Positions 14,184 to 22,481 are shown, counted from the stretch's first letter. The stretch: 26,473 nucleotides of DNA from JAVBLG01 sp031553655 (GCA_031553655.1 JAVBLG010000020.1:1-26473); one strand, 5' to 3'. Numbers and translations: made by a program. Notes: a model not told the origin generated them from the sequence alone.

Positions 14184-14422
14184 TGTCGTTTTCACCTCAC
14201 GCAATTAGGGCAGGACGCGATTCGAACCCACGTACCGGCTCTCATCTCCACTCCCGCCAAGGCACGCTGTATTTTCGGTTTTTCACCAAAGAAGTGGGCG
14301 GGTCCCTTTTTTATTGTCCTGCGTCGCCCTTCAACGGCGGCTCGAAATCGCATGTTATTACGGCGTCTGAAGTATCTCAAAGTAAATTCATGCGATTGCC
14401 CTGCTGTCACAAGTTATAATTG

Positions 14423-14451
14423 TTGTTATGCAACCCGACATATAGTATATA
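14423..14451 (+). promoter_or_regulatory. Probable sigma-70 promoter of the TRAP transporter genes
   Basis: TTGTTA (14423-14428) and TATATA (14446-14451) are separated by 17 bases, about 65 bases before the ATG at 14516. An alternative -10, TATAAT, lies at 14450-14455, but its -35 spacing would be poor. Confidence 0.45.
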
Positions 14452-14515
14452 TAATGTTATTTTTTGTGGTGTATTCTCATCGCATTACAAATAAACGCCA
14501 TATTCGGAGGTTATC

Positions 14516-15508
14516 ATGAAACGATTTTTGCTGATTTTTGCCTTGTGTATTTTTGCTTTGACCATTGGCAACGGAGCAATGGCCGCTGAAACGGATAAAA
14601 AAGGTTGGCCGGATCAATTACGCTTTATGGCCGGCCCTCCCGGCGGCAACTGGTTTGCTCTGGGCACGGCCTTGGCCGAGATGTGGTCCAAAGAGGTTGT
14701 GAACACCAGCAGCAGCACCGGCGGCGGCGTGTCCAATATTATCAACACCAATAGCAAAAAAGGCGATTTCGGCTTTTCCGTCACCTCCTTTCTGGGCGCG
14801 GCCCTGAAAGGCGAGGAAGATTTCAAGGGTAAAGTGGTTGATAATGCAGTAATTATGGCCAACCTCTATACCCAGGTCACCTATTTCATCGTGCGCAAAG
14901 ATTTTGCCGATAAACACGGTCTGAAAACCGTGGGCGACATGTTCACCAAAAAAATTCCCGTGCGTTTTGCCACATTGAAACCGGGCACCGCTTCAGAATT
15001 CGCTGTGAAAGCACTTTTTTCCAAGGGTTACAACACTTCCCTGGCCGAACTCAAAAAGGGCAACTGGACTGTGGAATATGCCTCCTATGAAGGCGGGGCC
15101 GACCTTATGTCGGACAATCACCTTGACGTTTTCGCTTTTTCCGTGGGCAGCGTGGCCTCCATTGTCATGAATATTGAAAGCCAGACTCCCATTGTTATTC
15201 TTGGGGTGGAACAGAAGGCGCTGGACGAGGTGGCCAAGGCCTACGGCACCACCACCCACACCATCAAGCCCGGCATTTACAAAAGCGTGACCAGCCCGGT
15301 GAAGACCCTTGGCGACTATACATGCATAGTTATTCGCAAGGATCTGCCGGAAAGCCTTGTTTTCGCCCTTAACCAGTCGCTCTGGAAAAACAAGAAGGCT
15401 CTGGTGGAAGCGGTGAAAGATATGCAGGAGCTTGAGCCTTCCATGGCTCTGCCTGTGGGGGTGCCCAGCCATCCCGGTTCCGAAAAGTTCTGGAAAAGCG
15501 TGAAATAA
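14516..15508 (+). CDS. TAXI-family TRAP transporter solute-binding protein
   Basis: A periplasmic substrate-binding protein of 330 residues for a tripartite ATP-independent transporter. The signal peptide runs MKRFLLIF to about residue 23 (GAMA before AETDKK). The family block RFMAGPPGGNWFALGTALAEM and the following STGGGVSNI are typical of the TAXI (TRAP-associated extracytoplasmic immunogenic) class, whose best-known ligands include glutamate and 2-oxoglutarate. GGAGG sits 6 bases before the ATG. The fused permease gene follows 87 bases downstream, separated by a strong hairpin. Substrate cannot be assigned. Confidence 0.93.
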   Translation: MKRFLLIFALCIFALTIGNGAMAAETDKKGWPDQLRFMAGPPGGNWFALGTALAEMWSKEVVNTSSSTGGGVSNIINTNSKKGDFGFSVTSFLGAALKGEEDFKGKVVDNAVIMANLYTQVTYFIVRKDFADKHGLKTVGDMFTKKIPVRFATLKPGTASEFAVKALFSKGYNTSLAELKKGNWTVEYASYEGGADLMSDNHLDVFAFSVGSVASIVMNIESQTPIVILGVEQKALDEVAKAYGTTTHTIKPGIYKSVTSPVKTLGDYTCIVIRKDLPESLVFALNQSLWKNKKALVEAVKDMQELEPSMALPVGVPSHPGSEKFWKSVK

Positions 15509-15526
15509 AGGTAGAGTCTTTTTTTA

Positions 15527-15557
15527 GCGCGGCGGGCGCGGCCCGTGCCCGCCGCGC
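15527..15557 (+). promoter_or_regulatory. GC-rich hairpin between binding-protein and permease genes
   Basis: GCGCGGCGGGC (15527-15537) pairs perfectly with GCCCGCCGCGC (15547-15557) around a 9-base loop, between the stop at 15508 and the permease ribosome site at 15584. No T run follows, so transcription could read through. Such hairpins commonly stabilise the upstream message and lower downstream expression, fitting the need for more binding protein than permease. Confidence 0.65.
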
Positions 15558-15595
15558 AATTTCAATCCGCAATTTTTCCACGTCGGAGGTGGCAG

Positions 15596-17470
15596 ATGCG
15601 CAAACTGAGCGGTCTGCAACAGCGTATTGTTTATGTTTATATTGTGATCTTGGGTTGTTTCCATCTTTACACGGCAGGCTTCGGCAGTTTTGAATCCTAC
15701 TTGCAGCGTACCATACACTTGGGCATGGTTCTGCCGTTGGCTTTTGTGCTTTTTCCGGCCACCTCCAAAGGCAGCAAGGAAAGCGCTCCCTGGTACGACT
15801 GGCTTCTTGGGGTTATGGCGGGACTGCCCGGAATTTACGGGGTAATAAACTACGAAGACATCATCAATCGCGTCCAGCAGGTGGACCCGCTCACCATGCC
15901 CCAGCTGGCGCTGGCCGCGCTGCTGGTAGTTATGCTGCTTGAGGGCGCGCGGCGTATTGTGGGTATTCCTCTGCCGGCCATAGCCACTATTTTTATCGCC
16001 TACATGATTTTTGGAGACAAATTTCCCGGCCTTTTGCGCGGGCTGGCTTTCAACTTCAGCGATGTGGCCGAGCAACTTTTTCTCACTGACGAAGGCATTT
16101 TTTCCATGCCATTGGGTGTGTCGGCCACCTATGTGATGGTCTTTCTCATTTTCGGCGGTTTTTTGGAGAAGAGCGGGGCTGGGGCATATTTTATGGAGCT
16201 GGCCCAGGCCTTTACCGGGGCCAGGCCCGGCGGCCCGGCGCAGATTGCCGTGGTAAGCTCCTGCCTGCTGGGTTCCATTAGCGGCTCGGCTGTGGCCAAT
16301 GTTTACGGAACCGGAGCTTTCACCATTCCGTTGATGAAGCGCCTGGGCTATCCCCCGGCTTTTGCCGGGGCTGTGGAAGCCGTGGCCAGTTCGGGCGGGC
16401 AGCTCATGCCTCCGGTCATGGGAGCCGGGGCTTTTCTTATGGCGTCGTTTTTGGGGGTACAGTACCGTGAAATTATTGTAGCGGCCATTTTTCCCGCATT
16501 GCTCTATTATGGCACTGTGCTGTTGATGGTGCGCCTGGCCGCGCTGAAAAATGGAATGCGCGGGCTTGACCCTTCGGAACTGCCGAGCAAGCGCAGTGTG
16601 CTCAAGCGGTCCTATATGCTTCTGCCCATTGTGGGGCTGGTATATCTGCTCATGGCCGGGTACACACCCATGCGCGCCGCCCTGTGCGGCATTGCGTTGG
16701 CTTGGTTCGTTTCGATGTTTGACGCCAAAACCCGCATGGGGCTGATGCAAGTTCTGGACGCCATTTATGAAGGAGCCAAGGGCATTCCCCTGGTGTGCGT
16801 GGCCTGCGCCTGCGCGGGCATGGTGCTTGGTTCGGTGGCGCTTACCGGAATAGGCGGCAAGTTGGTGGGGTTTGTGCTTTCTTTTTCGCAAAACATGCCG
16901 CTGCTGGCCCTGATTCTGGTGATGTTTGTGTCGCTGGTGCTGGGCATGGGCCTGCCCACCACCGGAGCGTACATTTTGGCCGCCGCCCTCGGCGCTCCCA
17001 TTCTGGTGCAGCTTGGCTTTTTGCCCATTGCCGCGCACATGTTCGTTTTTTATTATGCCATTATTTCAAATATTACTCCACCTGTGGCTCTGGCCGCCTA
17101 TGCCGCCAGCTCAATAGCCGGGTCCGGCCCGAATGAAACGGGCTTCAAGGCCATGCAGCTAGGTTTTTTGGCCTTTATTGTGCCTTTCGCCTTCTGCTAC
17201 GATCCCGGTCTGCTGCTGCAAGGCACCTGGATTCAGAACGTGTTGGGCATGCTCAGTGGGGCGGCCGTGATGTTCTCGTTGGGTTTCGCCCTGATGGGCT
17301 ATATCAATGTTCCGCTCACCTGGCTTGAGCGTGGGCTTTTAATGGTGGCCAGCATACTGGTGCTGACGCCCAAGCCCGTGTTTATTCTGGCCGGCAGTTT
17401 GTTGCTGGCGGCGGTGTGGTGGTATGCGGAAAGGCGCGTGCCCGCCCCGGCGTTAGCCAAGCTCGGCTAG
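15596..17470 (+). CDS. TRAP transporter permease, fused DctQ-DctM type (TAXI class)
   Basis: The membrane part of the transporter, driven by an ion gradient. The 624-residue protein is hydrophobic nearly throughout. It has an N-terminal portion of about four segments (DctQ-like) fused to a large DctM-like portion. Conserved features include GGFLEKSGAGAYFMELAQA, the GSISGSAVANVYGTGAFTIP block and LGMGLPTTGAYILAA, all typical of the '4TM/12TM fusion' permeases that pair with TAXI proteins. The ATG at 15596 is chosen because CGGAGGT lies 5 bases before it; the longer frame from 15545 starts inside the intercistronic hairpin. It forms a two-gene operon with the binding protein. Confidence 0.94.
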   Translation: MRKLSGLQQRIVYVYIVILGCFHLYTAGFGSFESYLQRTIHLGMVLPLAFVLFPATSKGSKESAPWYDWLLGVMAGLPGIYGVINYEDIINRVQQVDPLTMPQLALAALLVVMLLEGARRIVGIPLPAIATIFIAYMIFGDKFPGLLRGLAFNFSDVAEQLFLTDEGIFSMPLGVSATYVMVFLIFGGFLEKSGAGAYFMELAQAFTGARPGGPAQIAVVSSCLLGSISGSAVANVYGTGAFTIPLMKRLGYPPAFAGAVEAVASSGGQLMPPVMGAGAFLMASFLGVQYREIIVAAIFPALLYYGTVLLMVRLAALKNGMRGLDPSELPSKRSVLKRSYMLLPIVGLVYLLMAGYTPMRAALCGIALAWFVSMFDAKTRMGLMQVLDAIYEGAKGIPLVCVACACAGMVLGSVALTGIGGKLVGFVLSFSQNMPLLALILVMFVSLVLGMGLPTTGAYILAAALGAPILVQLGFLPIAAHMFVFYYAIISNITPPVALAAYAASSIAGSGPNETGFKAMQLGFLAFIVPFAFCYDPGLLLQGTWIQNVLGMLSGAAVMFSLGFALMGYINVPLTWLERGLLMVASILVLTPKPVFILAGSLLLAAVWWYAERRVPAPALAKLG

Positions 17471-17540
17471 GGGCTGATTTATTCCGTTTGGACAGCGTTG
17501 CTTGCTCTTTTTTTATGACAAAAAAAGAAGCTGAAAATTT

Positions 17541-17580
17541 AAAATCGCCCCGAAGGAATTCATCCGTTCGGGGCGATTTT
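17541..17580. terminator. Bidirectional rho-independent terminator
   Basis: AAAATCGCCCCGAA (17541-17554) pairs perfectly with TTCGGGGCGATTTT (17567-17580). It lies between the convergent TRAP permease and ACT-domain genes and can end both transcripts. Confidence 0.93.
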
Positions 17581-17615
17581 GATTATGTTGTTTTGAAGCG
17601 CGCCGGAAGCTTTAT

Positions 17616-18047
17616 TTAGAAATTGTAAAGTTCGCTCCCAGGTATAATTTTGATATTATTGGCCTGAAGCACCTCAATGGCCTGTTCGGTGCGGTCAAAG
17701 CGGAAGATAATTGTGGCGTTATGCCCGCTCTTTTGCACAAACGCATACATGTATTCCACATTGATGTTCTGAGTGGCCAGGGTTTGCAGAATGCGGTTCA
17801 GCCCGCCGGGCTGATCATCCACTTCCACCGCCACTACACTGGTGCGGCCAACGGTAATGCCTTTTTCCTTGAGCACGGTCTTGGCTTTTTCATTTTCATC
17901 CACAATCAGGCGCAAAATGCCAAAATCGGAAGTATCGGCCAAAGACATGGCGCGAATATTGACTTTGGCCTCACTGAGGGCCGCAGTGACTTCAGCCAGC
18001 CGCCCGGCCTTGTTTTCCAGAAAAATGGATAATTGTTCCGCCTTCAT
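17616..18047 (-). CDS. Tandem ACT-domain protein
   Basis: A small amino-acid-binding regulatory protein of 143 residues made of two ACT domains (about 3-68 and 72-143) and nothing else. Typical ACT features are LSIFLENKAGRLAEVTAAL and, in the second copy, VEVDDQPGGLNRILQTLA. Stand-alone tandem ACT proteins are often found beside phenylacetate-CoA ligase or amino-acid genes, but none is present here, so its partner is unknown. The ATG at 18047 is chosen because GGAGAG lies 6 bases upstream; the frame extending to 18089 adds a sequence that does not belong to the domain. The 214 bases upstream hold only a short CGCTC-CGA-GAGCG hairpin. Confidence 0.88.
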   Translation of the reverse strand: MKAEQLSIFLENKAGRLAEVTAALSEAKVNIRAMSLADTSDFGILRLIVDENEKAKTVLKEKGITVGRTSVVAVEVDDQPGGLNRILQTLATQNINVEYMYAFVQKSGHNATIIFRFDRTEQAIEVLQANNIKIIPGSELYNF

Positions 18048-18261
18048 TCCGGCTCTCCAGTAATTTATAGGTATCTGATTCCAAGTCACATATCAGCCAC
18101 ATTTTCACAACACCCGGCTAGTGCATAGTACCCGCGCAAAAAATACGGCACCAACCGCTCTCGGAGCGTCTCACAAGGGGCAAAGCCTATTCTTTCCCTT
18201 TGACACCCGTATGCCAAACAATCGGCAATGGCCGCTATACATGCGCCGGAAAGGAAATGGC

Positions 18262-18462
18262 TCAGGACTTGGGTTGATTGTCGTCTTTTTTTTCCGATTT
18301 GGTGGAAGTTATGTCTATTTCGTCCGGCTCCGAGGCGGAACGCTTAAAATTGCGTATGGCCTTTCCAAGCCCGCCGCCGATTTCCGGCAGTTTGTTGGCT
18401 CCAAAAACCAACAAAGCCACTACCAGAATAAGCAATATTTCCTGTGTACCCAATCCAAACAT
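18262..18462 (-). CDS. tatA: Twin-arginine translocase subunit TatA/TatE
   Basis: A pore-forming subunit of the Tat system that exports folded proteins across the inner membrane. The 66-residue length and order are typical: a short N-terminus MFGLGTQE, one membrane helix (about 8-22), the FGANKLPEIGGGLGKAIRNF hinge and amphipathic helix, then a charged tail. GGAGC precedes the ATG. No tatB or tatC is adjacent. The window also encodes a Tat-dependent molybdoenzyme (Tat signal at residues 8-14), a client of this system. Upstream, AACTAT-GCTAA-ATAGTT (18475-18491 region, minus strand) is a small dyad in the leader. Confidence 0.93.
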   Translation of the reverse strand: MFGLGTQEILLILVVALLVFGANKLPEIGGGLGKAIRNFKRSASEPDEIDITSTKSEKKDDNQPKS

Positions 18463-18566
18463 TTAAAAAAGCTCCATAACTATTTAGCATAGTTGTTTAA
18501 TAAATATTATATAGAGAACAATAGCAGAAAAGCTCCTGCTCTGTCCACGATTTTTAATCCTTTAGA

Positions 18567-18595
18567 GCGTTTTGCGAATGAAATTAGCAAAATGC
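18567..18595. repeat. Small palindrome GCGTTTTGC...GCAAAATGC
   Basis: GCGTTTTGC (18567-18575) pairs with GCAAAATGC (18587-18595) with one wobble, around GAATGAAATTA. A related, decayed sequence lies near 2111-2136 (GCATTTTGC then TTTGAAATTA). This suggests a dispersed genomic palindromic repeat. Confidence 0.45.
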
Positions 18596-18609
18596 ACTGA
18601 AATACCGTA

Positions 18610-18745
18610 TGATTTGTAGCGGTTCAATTTGTCGTCAGACGAGGAAAACGAAATTTTTCCGGTGGAGGATGGAACTCTTTGGTTCATCCCCCACCGGAAA
18701 AACAAGTCTAACGAAGTATCACGGCAAACTGGCCGCTACAAATCA
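18610..18745. repeat. 136-base nested palindrome with 13-bp terminal inverted repeats
   Basis: Outer arms TGATTTGTAGCGG (18610-18622) and CCGCTACAAATCA (18733-18745) match perfectly, and the right arm includes the stop codon of the PEP synthase gene. Inside, 18654-18675 pairs with 18682-18702 with one mismatch and one bulge (TTTTTCCGGTGG against CCACCGGAAAAA). The inner stem has T on its 5' side and A on its 3' side on both strands, the reverse of an intrinsic terminator. A miniature mobile element (MITE-like) or a structured 3' end are the options. No reading frame is supported. Confidence 0.65.
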
Positions 18746-21700
18746 CCATTTCACTTTGCGATATTCCACCAACGCCTCGGCCTGCTCGTCAAAAGTAGCA
18801 AAACCGGCCTGATGCAGAGCGTCTTCCACAGTTTGTGACCAGTTCCATGCCGCATAAATCGCTGGTTTATGGAAGGTGGCGCGGAAGTTCTGCAATTCGG
18901 AGCGATAGAAGCTTTCCTTAGGAGTGTCAAGATGCTCACGCAATTGCTCATGGCGACGTTTCAGCTCGCCTTCATACCATTCGCTTATATCCTCGGGCTG
19001 GGTGTATTTTTTCAGAATATGGCCATATCCGTTCTTTTCCATGAGTTCGCCAAGCTTTTTGTGATGCTGCCCGGCCAGCCATTCGCCCAGCTTGGAAGTG
19101 GGAATATTGTCCTGCTCTATGGCTGCGATGTCGAACTTGGTCTGGTAGTAGGTATCGGGCACCACAGAGGCCGAAGCTATACCCGCTATGGCCACCAAGC
19201 CGCGCAGAATCACGCTGTTGGAAACGCCCTGACCGCAGAAACCCACCTTTTTGCCGAATTTTTGTCCGGTGAATATGGTAACCAGAATGGCCCACACAAC
19301 AGCCGGATCTTCTTCGTCGTAAATGTGCGAAAGAGTGGCATTGTCACGGTCGGTGGCCAGCACCATCTGGGTCATGTCATTGGAGCCGATGGAGAAACCG
19401 TCGAACTCGGCAATGAACTGCTTGGCCAGAATGGCGTTGGAGGGAATTTCGGACATAAGAATAATCTTCAATCCGTCCTTGCCCGACTTCAGGCGATGCA
19501 CCTCTTCAAGATAGTGGCGCATGGATCTGGCTTCTTCCAAGGTGCGCACAAAAGGCAGCATCATCTGCAGATTAGAGCCGCCGTACACGCCTCTGGCCAA
19601 CTTGAAAGCTTCAACTTCCCAGTCGTGTATATTGCGCGAAACGCCACGGAAACCCAGCATGGGGTTGTCTTCAAAGTGTTCGAACAGGCTTCCACCGAGC
19701 AGGTTGCGGTATTCATTGCTCTTGAAATCGGTGGTGCGGTAAACAATGGTTTTGCCGTAGAAGGCCATGGCAAAGAGAGCCAACCCCTGGGCCAGGGTTT
19801 GCACATAGTGTTCCTTGCCTGTACGGAAGCCCCGCGCTTTGATAATCGCGCGGATTTTGCCGATTATGTTGCGCACGTCATCCATTTCTTTCTTCAACCC
19901 GGTGCGCAGAGCCACGCCTTCGCGCAACGCGGCTATTTCCTTAATCATGTCCACTACAAGCGGCAGTTCCTTAATGCGCTGCACATGCTGTTCCACACTG
20001 GCTTCAATTTCCGAGCGGCGTTTGCCGGCTTCGGGGTCGGCCGGAGAAAGCAGGGCCAATTCATCTTCGTAGCCCATGATCACCCGTACGTGATCCGCCA
20101 GATCTATGGATGTTTTCAGAGTATCCAGACGGCGGGTGGCCAGTTCAACATGGCGATCGAGCTTGTGATCGAGCTCGCGCATCTTGCGGTGCAGCAGCAG
20201 TACTTCTTCCGCGCCCAGAGTTTTGTCGGAGGCGGCCAACTCATTTATTTCATTGGCAAGCCCCGTGACTTCTCCCACATACTCCCTGATCTTGAAATTG
20301 AAGCCCACAAGGCCGGCGGCCATCTGCTCGCGCAGCACCTTGGAAAGGCGGCCTTCAAGTTCCTTGAGCTTGCTTTGCACAACGCCGTCCAGCTCACCGT
20401 TATCAAAAGACTCCAGAGCTTTGGGGTGAATGCTTATATTTCCGAGCATGAATTCGGCCCGGAGCAGCCCTACTTCGAAATCGGGCATGGTGCGCAGACG
20501 CGAAAGGAAAAGGGCCTGCCCAACGTCGGCCAGCACCAAGCCGACCTTGGTTTTGGTTTCGGGCAGTTTGGAAAGATCCATTTCTCCGCCCACCATGTGC
20601 ATGGGGATAAGCCCACGATAGACTCGGCCGCGTGTGCCGTCCACCGTAACGTCGCAGCCGTCCAGAGCGCGCAGAACTTCAAGGCGTTGAATACCGATAA
20701 CCGCGGGAATGCCCAACTCGCGGGAGGTAATGGCCGCGTGGCTGGTATCGCCGCCAACGTCGGCCATAATCGCCGCCGCCACCCGCATGCCCGGCACCAT
20801 GTCCGGGTCGGTGCGTTCGGCGGCCAGGATGTCTCCCTTGCCGATTTTGTTGAGTTCCAAAGCCGAACGCAGGAATTTGACCCTGCCCTGGCCCGCCCCG
20901 CGCGAAGCGCCGTTGCCTTCAACCAAAATTTCGGCCTGAAGCGCGGCTTTATTGTCCACTTCGCGGCGGCGCATAAAAATGGTGTGGGGATGCTGCTCGA
21001 GTTCTTCGTTCCAACGGGTTTCCGGCCTGGCCTGCACAAACCACAGTTCGTCATTTTCGTCTATGCAGAACTCGGTGTCCATGATCATGCCGCCATAGGC
21101 CTTGCTGACCGAGCGCACGCCCTTGGCCACGTTTTCGGCCTGAGCCAGAGACAGAGACCAGCGCAGGGCTTCAAGCTCGGGCACAGGCACTCTTTTGGTG
21201 CCGCCCTTTTCGTCATAGACAATTTTCTTGTCTTTGCAGCCCATTTGGCGAATTACGACTTCGCTGCCGTCGTCACGCTGAAACACATACATTTTGTCCG
21301 GGGTGACCATGCCGCCCACCACAGCCTCGCCAAGGCCGTAGCTGGCGTCGATGCTCACCAGTTCCTTGCGGTCGGTGCCGCGGCAACCGGTGGCAGTGTC
21401 GGCCGAAAAAGCCGTGCCCGAAACCATGGGGTTGATCATGCGCATCATGCACACGGAAAGCGAAGTATTTTCAATGGCCCATTCCTGCTTGGCCTTGATG
21501 GCGATGCTTTCATCGCCGGTGGCTTCGGCTTTGGCCAAAGCATCAAGGATGGCTTCGCGGCGATAGGTCATGGAGCGCAGGTTGTAGGCCGAGGAGCAGT
21601 CCCAGTGATAGGCGCGGCATACGCGGTCGCCGCTGACCATATTCAAATAGGTGTCTTGCAATCCGGCAAAAGCTTTTTTGCGCGAGTCTTCGCCCGCGGC

Positions 21701-22321
21701 CGAGGAGCGCACCGCAACCGGCACGTCTTCCACTCCGGCTTCCTTGCAGATTGCCGCATAAGCGCCGCGCACGGCCTGCTCCACTTCGGCAGGCAGGTTC
21801 ACGGACAAAATGGCTGTCTGCACCAGTACCGATCTTTTCCTCAGCTGGTCGATGCCTTCCGGCGAGGTGGCAAACCCTTCGACCACGTTGTTGACAAAGG
21901 TACGCAGGCGTATGGAAGTTTGTTCCGTATTGCTCTGCATGGTTTCGCGCAGTTGACGGCCGAGGCTGCGCACGAATTTTTGCAAAAATTCCGGATCTTT
22001 ATTTATTTCAGAGTCGTTCCAGTCTATGCGCCCGTATTCTCTGTCCACAGTTGAGCGAACTTCGGCGGCGATAATTTTGGTCTCGTCCAGAAGTTTGTGG
22101 AAAGCGTCGGAAGATATGGCGCGAAACTGAGGGCTTTGTATGCCTTTTATCTGGTTGATGAGAGCGGTATTGTAGTTTTTACCGCCAACAAGAAGCTCTG
22201 CCTCCTCCCCCATGGAAACAATTTCCGCTCCGGTGAGCACCAGACCGGGAGACGCCTTTTCCGCCGGACTATCGTTGCTTTTTGGGGTTGAAGGCTTGGG
22301 GGACGACTGAGTTCTGGGCAT
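18743..22321 (-). CDS. ppsA: PEP synthase-like protein (pyruvate, water dikinase), extended form
   Basis: Converts pyruvate, ATP and water to PEP, AMP and phosphate for gluconeogenesis. The 1192 residues greatly exceed E. coli PpsA (792). Order: an N-terminal extension of about 170 residues, the ATP-grasp domain (about 170-440, VAVRSSAAGEDS at 202-213), the phosphohistidine domain with His528 in GGDTSHAAITSRELGIPAV, and the PEP-binding barrel with FKSNEYRNLLGG (866-877), NPMLGFRG, GSNDMTQ (979-985) and catalytic Cys1029 in GFCGQG. A helical insert at about 650-830 interrupts the barrel start, and about 120 residues follow the barrel. All catalytic residues are present. A GGAGGAACCC ribosome site precedes the ATG. 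It lies downstream of pyruvate carboxylase with its own promoter. Regulatory or partner roles of the extra segments are unknown. Confidence 0.88.
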   Translation of the reverse strand: MPRTQSSPKPSTPKSNDSPAEKASPGLVLTGAEIVSMGEEAELLVGGKNYNTALINQIKGIQSPQFRAISSDAFHKLLDETKIIAAEVRSTVDREYGRIDWNDSEINKDPEFLQKFVRSLGRQLRETMQSNTEQTSIRLRTFVNNVVEGFATSPEGIDQLRKRSVLVQTAILSVNLPAEVEQAVRGAYAAICKEAGVEDVPVAVRSSAAGEDSRKKAFAGLQDTYLNMVSGDRVCRAYHWDCSSAYNLRSMTYRREAILDALAKAEATGDESIAIKAKQEWAIENTSLSVCMMRMINPMVSGTAFSADTATGCRGTDRKELVSIDASYGLGEAVVGGMVTPDKMYVFQRDDGSEVVIRQMGCKDKKIVYDEKGGTKRVPVPELEALRWSLSLAQAENVAKGVRSVSKAYGGMIMDTEFCIDENDELWFVQARPETRWNEELEQHPHTIFMRRREVDNKAALQAEILVEGNGASRGAGQGRVKFLRSALELNKIGKGDILAAERTDPDMVPGMRVAAAIMADVGGDTSHAAITSRELGIPAVIGIQRLEVLRALDGCDVTVDGTRGRVYRGLIPMHMVGGEMDLSKLPETKTKVGLVLADVGQALFLSRLRTMPDFEVGLLRAEFMLGNISIHPKALESFDNGELDGVVQSKLKELEGRLSKVLREQMAAGLVGFNFKIREYVGEVTGLANEINELAASDKTLGAEEVLLLHRKMRELDHKLDRHVELATRRLDTLKTSIDLADHVRVIMGYEDELALLSPADPEAGKRRSEIEASVEQHVQRIKELPLVVDMIKEIAALREGVALRTGLKKEMDDVRNIIGKIRAIIKARGFRTGKEHYVQTLAQGLALFAMAFYGKTIVYRTTDFKSNEYRNLLGGSLFEHFEDNPMLGFRGVSRNIHDWEVEAFKLARGVYGGSNLQMMLPFVRTLEEARSMRHYLEEVHRLKSGKDGLKIILMSEIPSNAILAKQFIAEFDGFSIGSNDMTQMVLATDRDNATLSHIYDEEDPAVVWAILVTIFTGQKFGKKVGFCGQGVSNSVILRGLVAIAGIASASVVPDTYYQTKFDIAAIEQDNIPTSKLGEWLAGQHHKKLGELMEKNGYGHILKKYTQPEDISEWYEGELKRRHEQLREHLDTPKESFYRSELQNFRATFHKPAIYAAWNWSQTVEDALHQAGFATFDEQAEALVEYRKVKW

Positions 22322-22382
22322 GGGTTCCTCCAGGTATGGCTGGCTCGCAAAGCGGTTGACGGTTGAAAGGATTTTTCTACAA

Positions 22383-22410
22383 TGTATATCAAAATCGACT
22401 CTATAAGCAA
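22383..22410 (-). promoter_or_regulatory. Probable sigma-70 promoter of the PEP synthase gene
   Basis: On the minus strand TTGCTT (plus 22405-22410) and TATACA (plus 22383-22388) are 16 bases apart, roughly 60 bases before the ATG at 22321. Confidence 0.45.
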
Positions 22411-22481
22411 CCTTATGATGCGAAAAAATACAAGTTGTGAGACGTCATACTTGTTGAGAATATATTATATTCCCTGCGCCG

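Larger units (their letters stand above)
14087..14515. other. Gene-free interval between tRNA-Ser and the TRAP genes
   Basis: About 430 bases without a credible gene; open frames here translate a tRNA-like antisense sequence and are spurious. It holds a 59-base near-palindrome (14125-14183), a T-arm-like sequence on the minus strand near 14209-14235, and a probable promoter at 14423-14451. A tRNA followed by such debris is the usual look of an old integration site, but no integrase or direct repeat of the tRNA end is visible. Confidence 0.5.

Noticed and set aside
14147..14519. Two overlapping open frames after tRNA-Ser
   Set aside because: They contain the RDSNPR/IRTHV-type words that arise when antisense tRNA-like sequence is translated. 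No ribosome site.
15524..17038. 504-residue open frame opposite the TRAP permease
   Set aside because: Extremely rich in His, Gln, Asn and Arg, the complement of hydrophobic permease codons. No ribosome site or domain.
18654..18702. Intrinsic terminator for the PEP synthase gene
   Set aside because: The stem has T on its 5' arm and A on its 3' arm on both strands, the reverse of what termination needs.
18869..22054. 1061-residue open frame opposite the PEP synthase gene
   Set aside because: It is a shadow of strong codon bias. The opposite frame has complete catalytic motifs, while this one has His/Gln/Gly-rich non-protein-like sequence.
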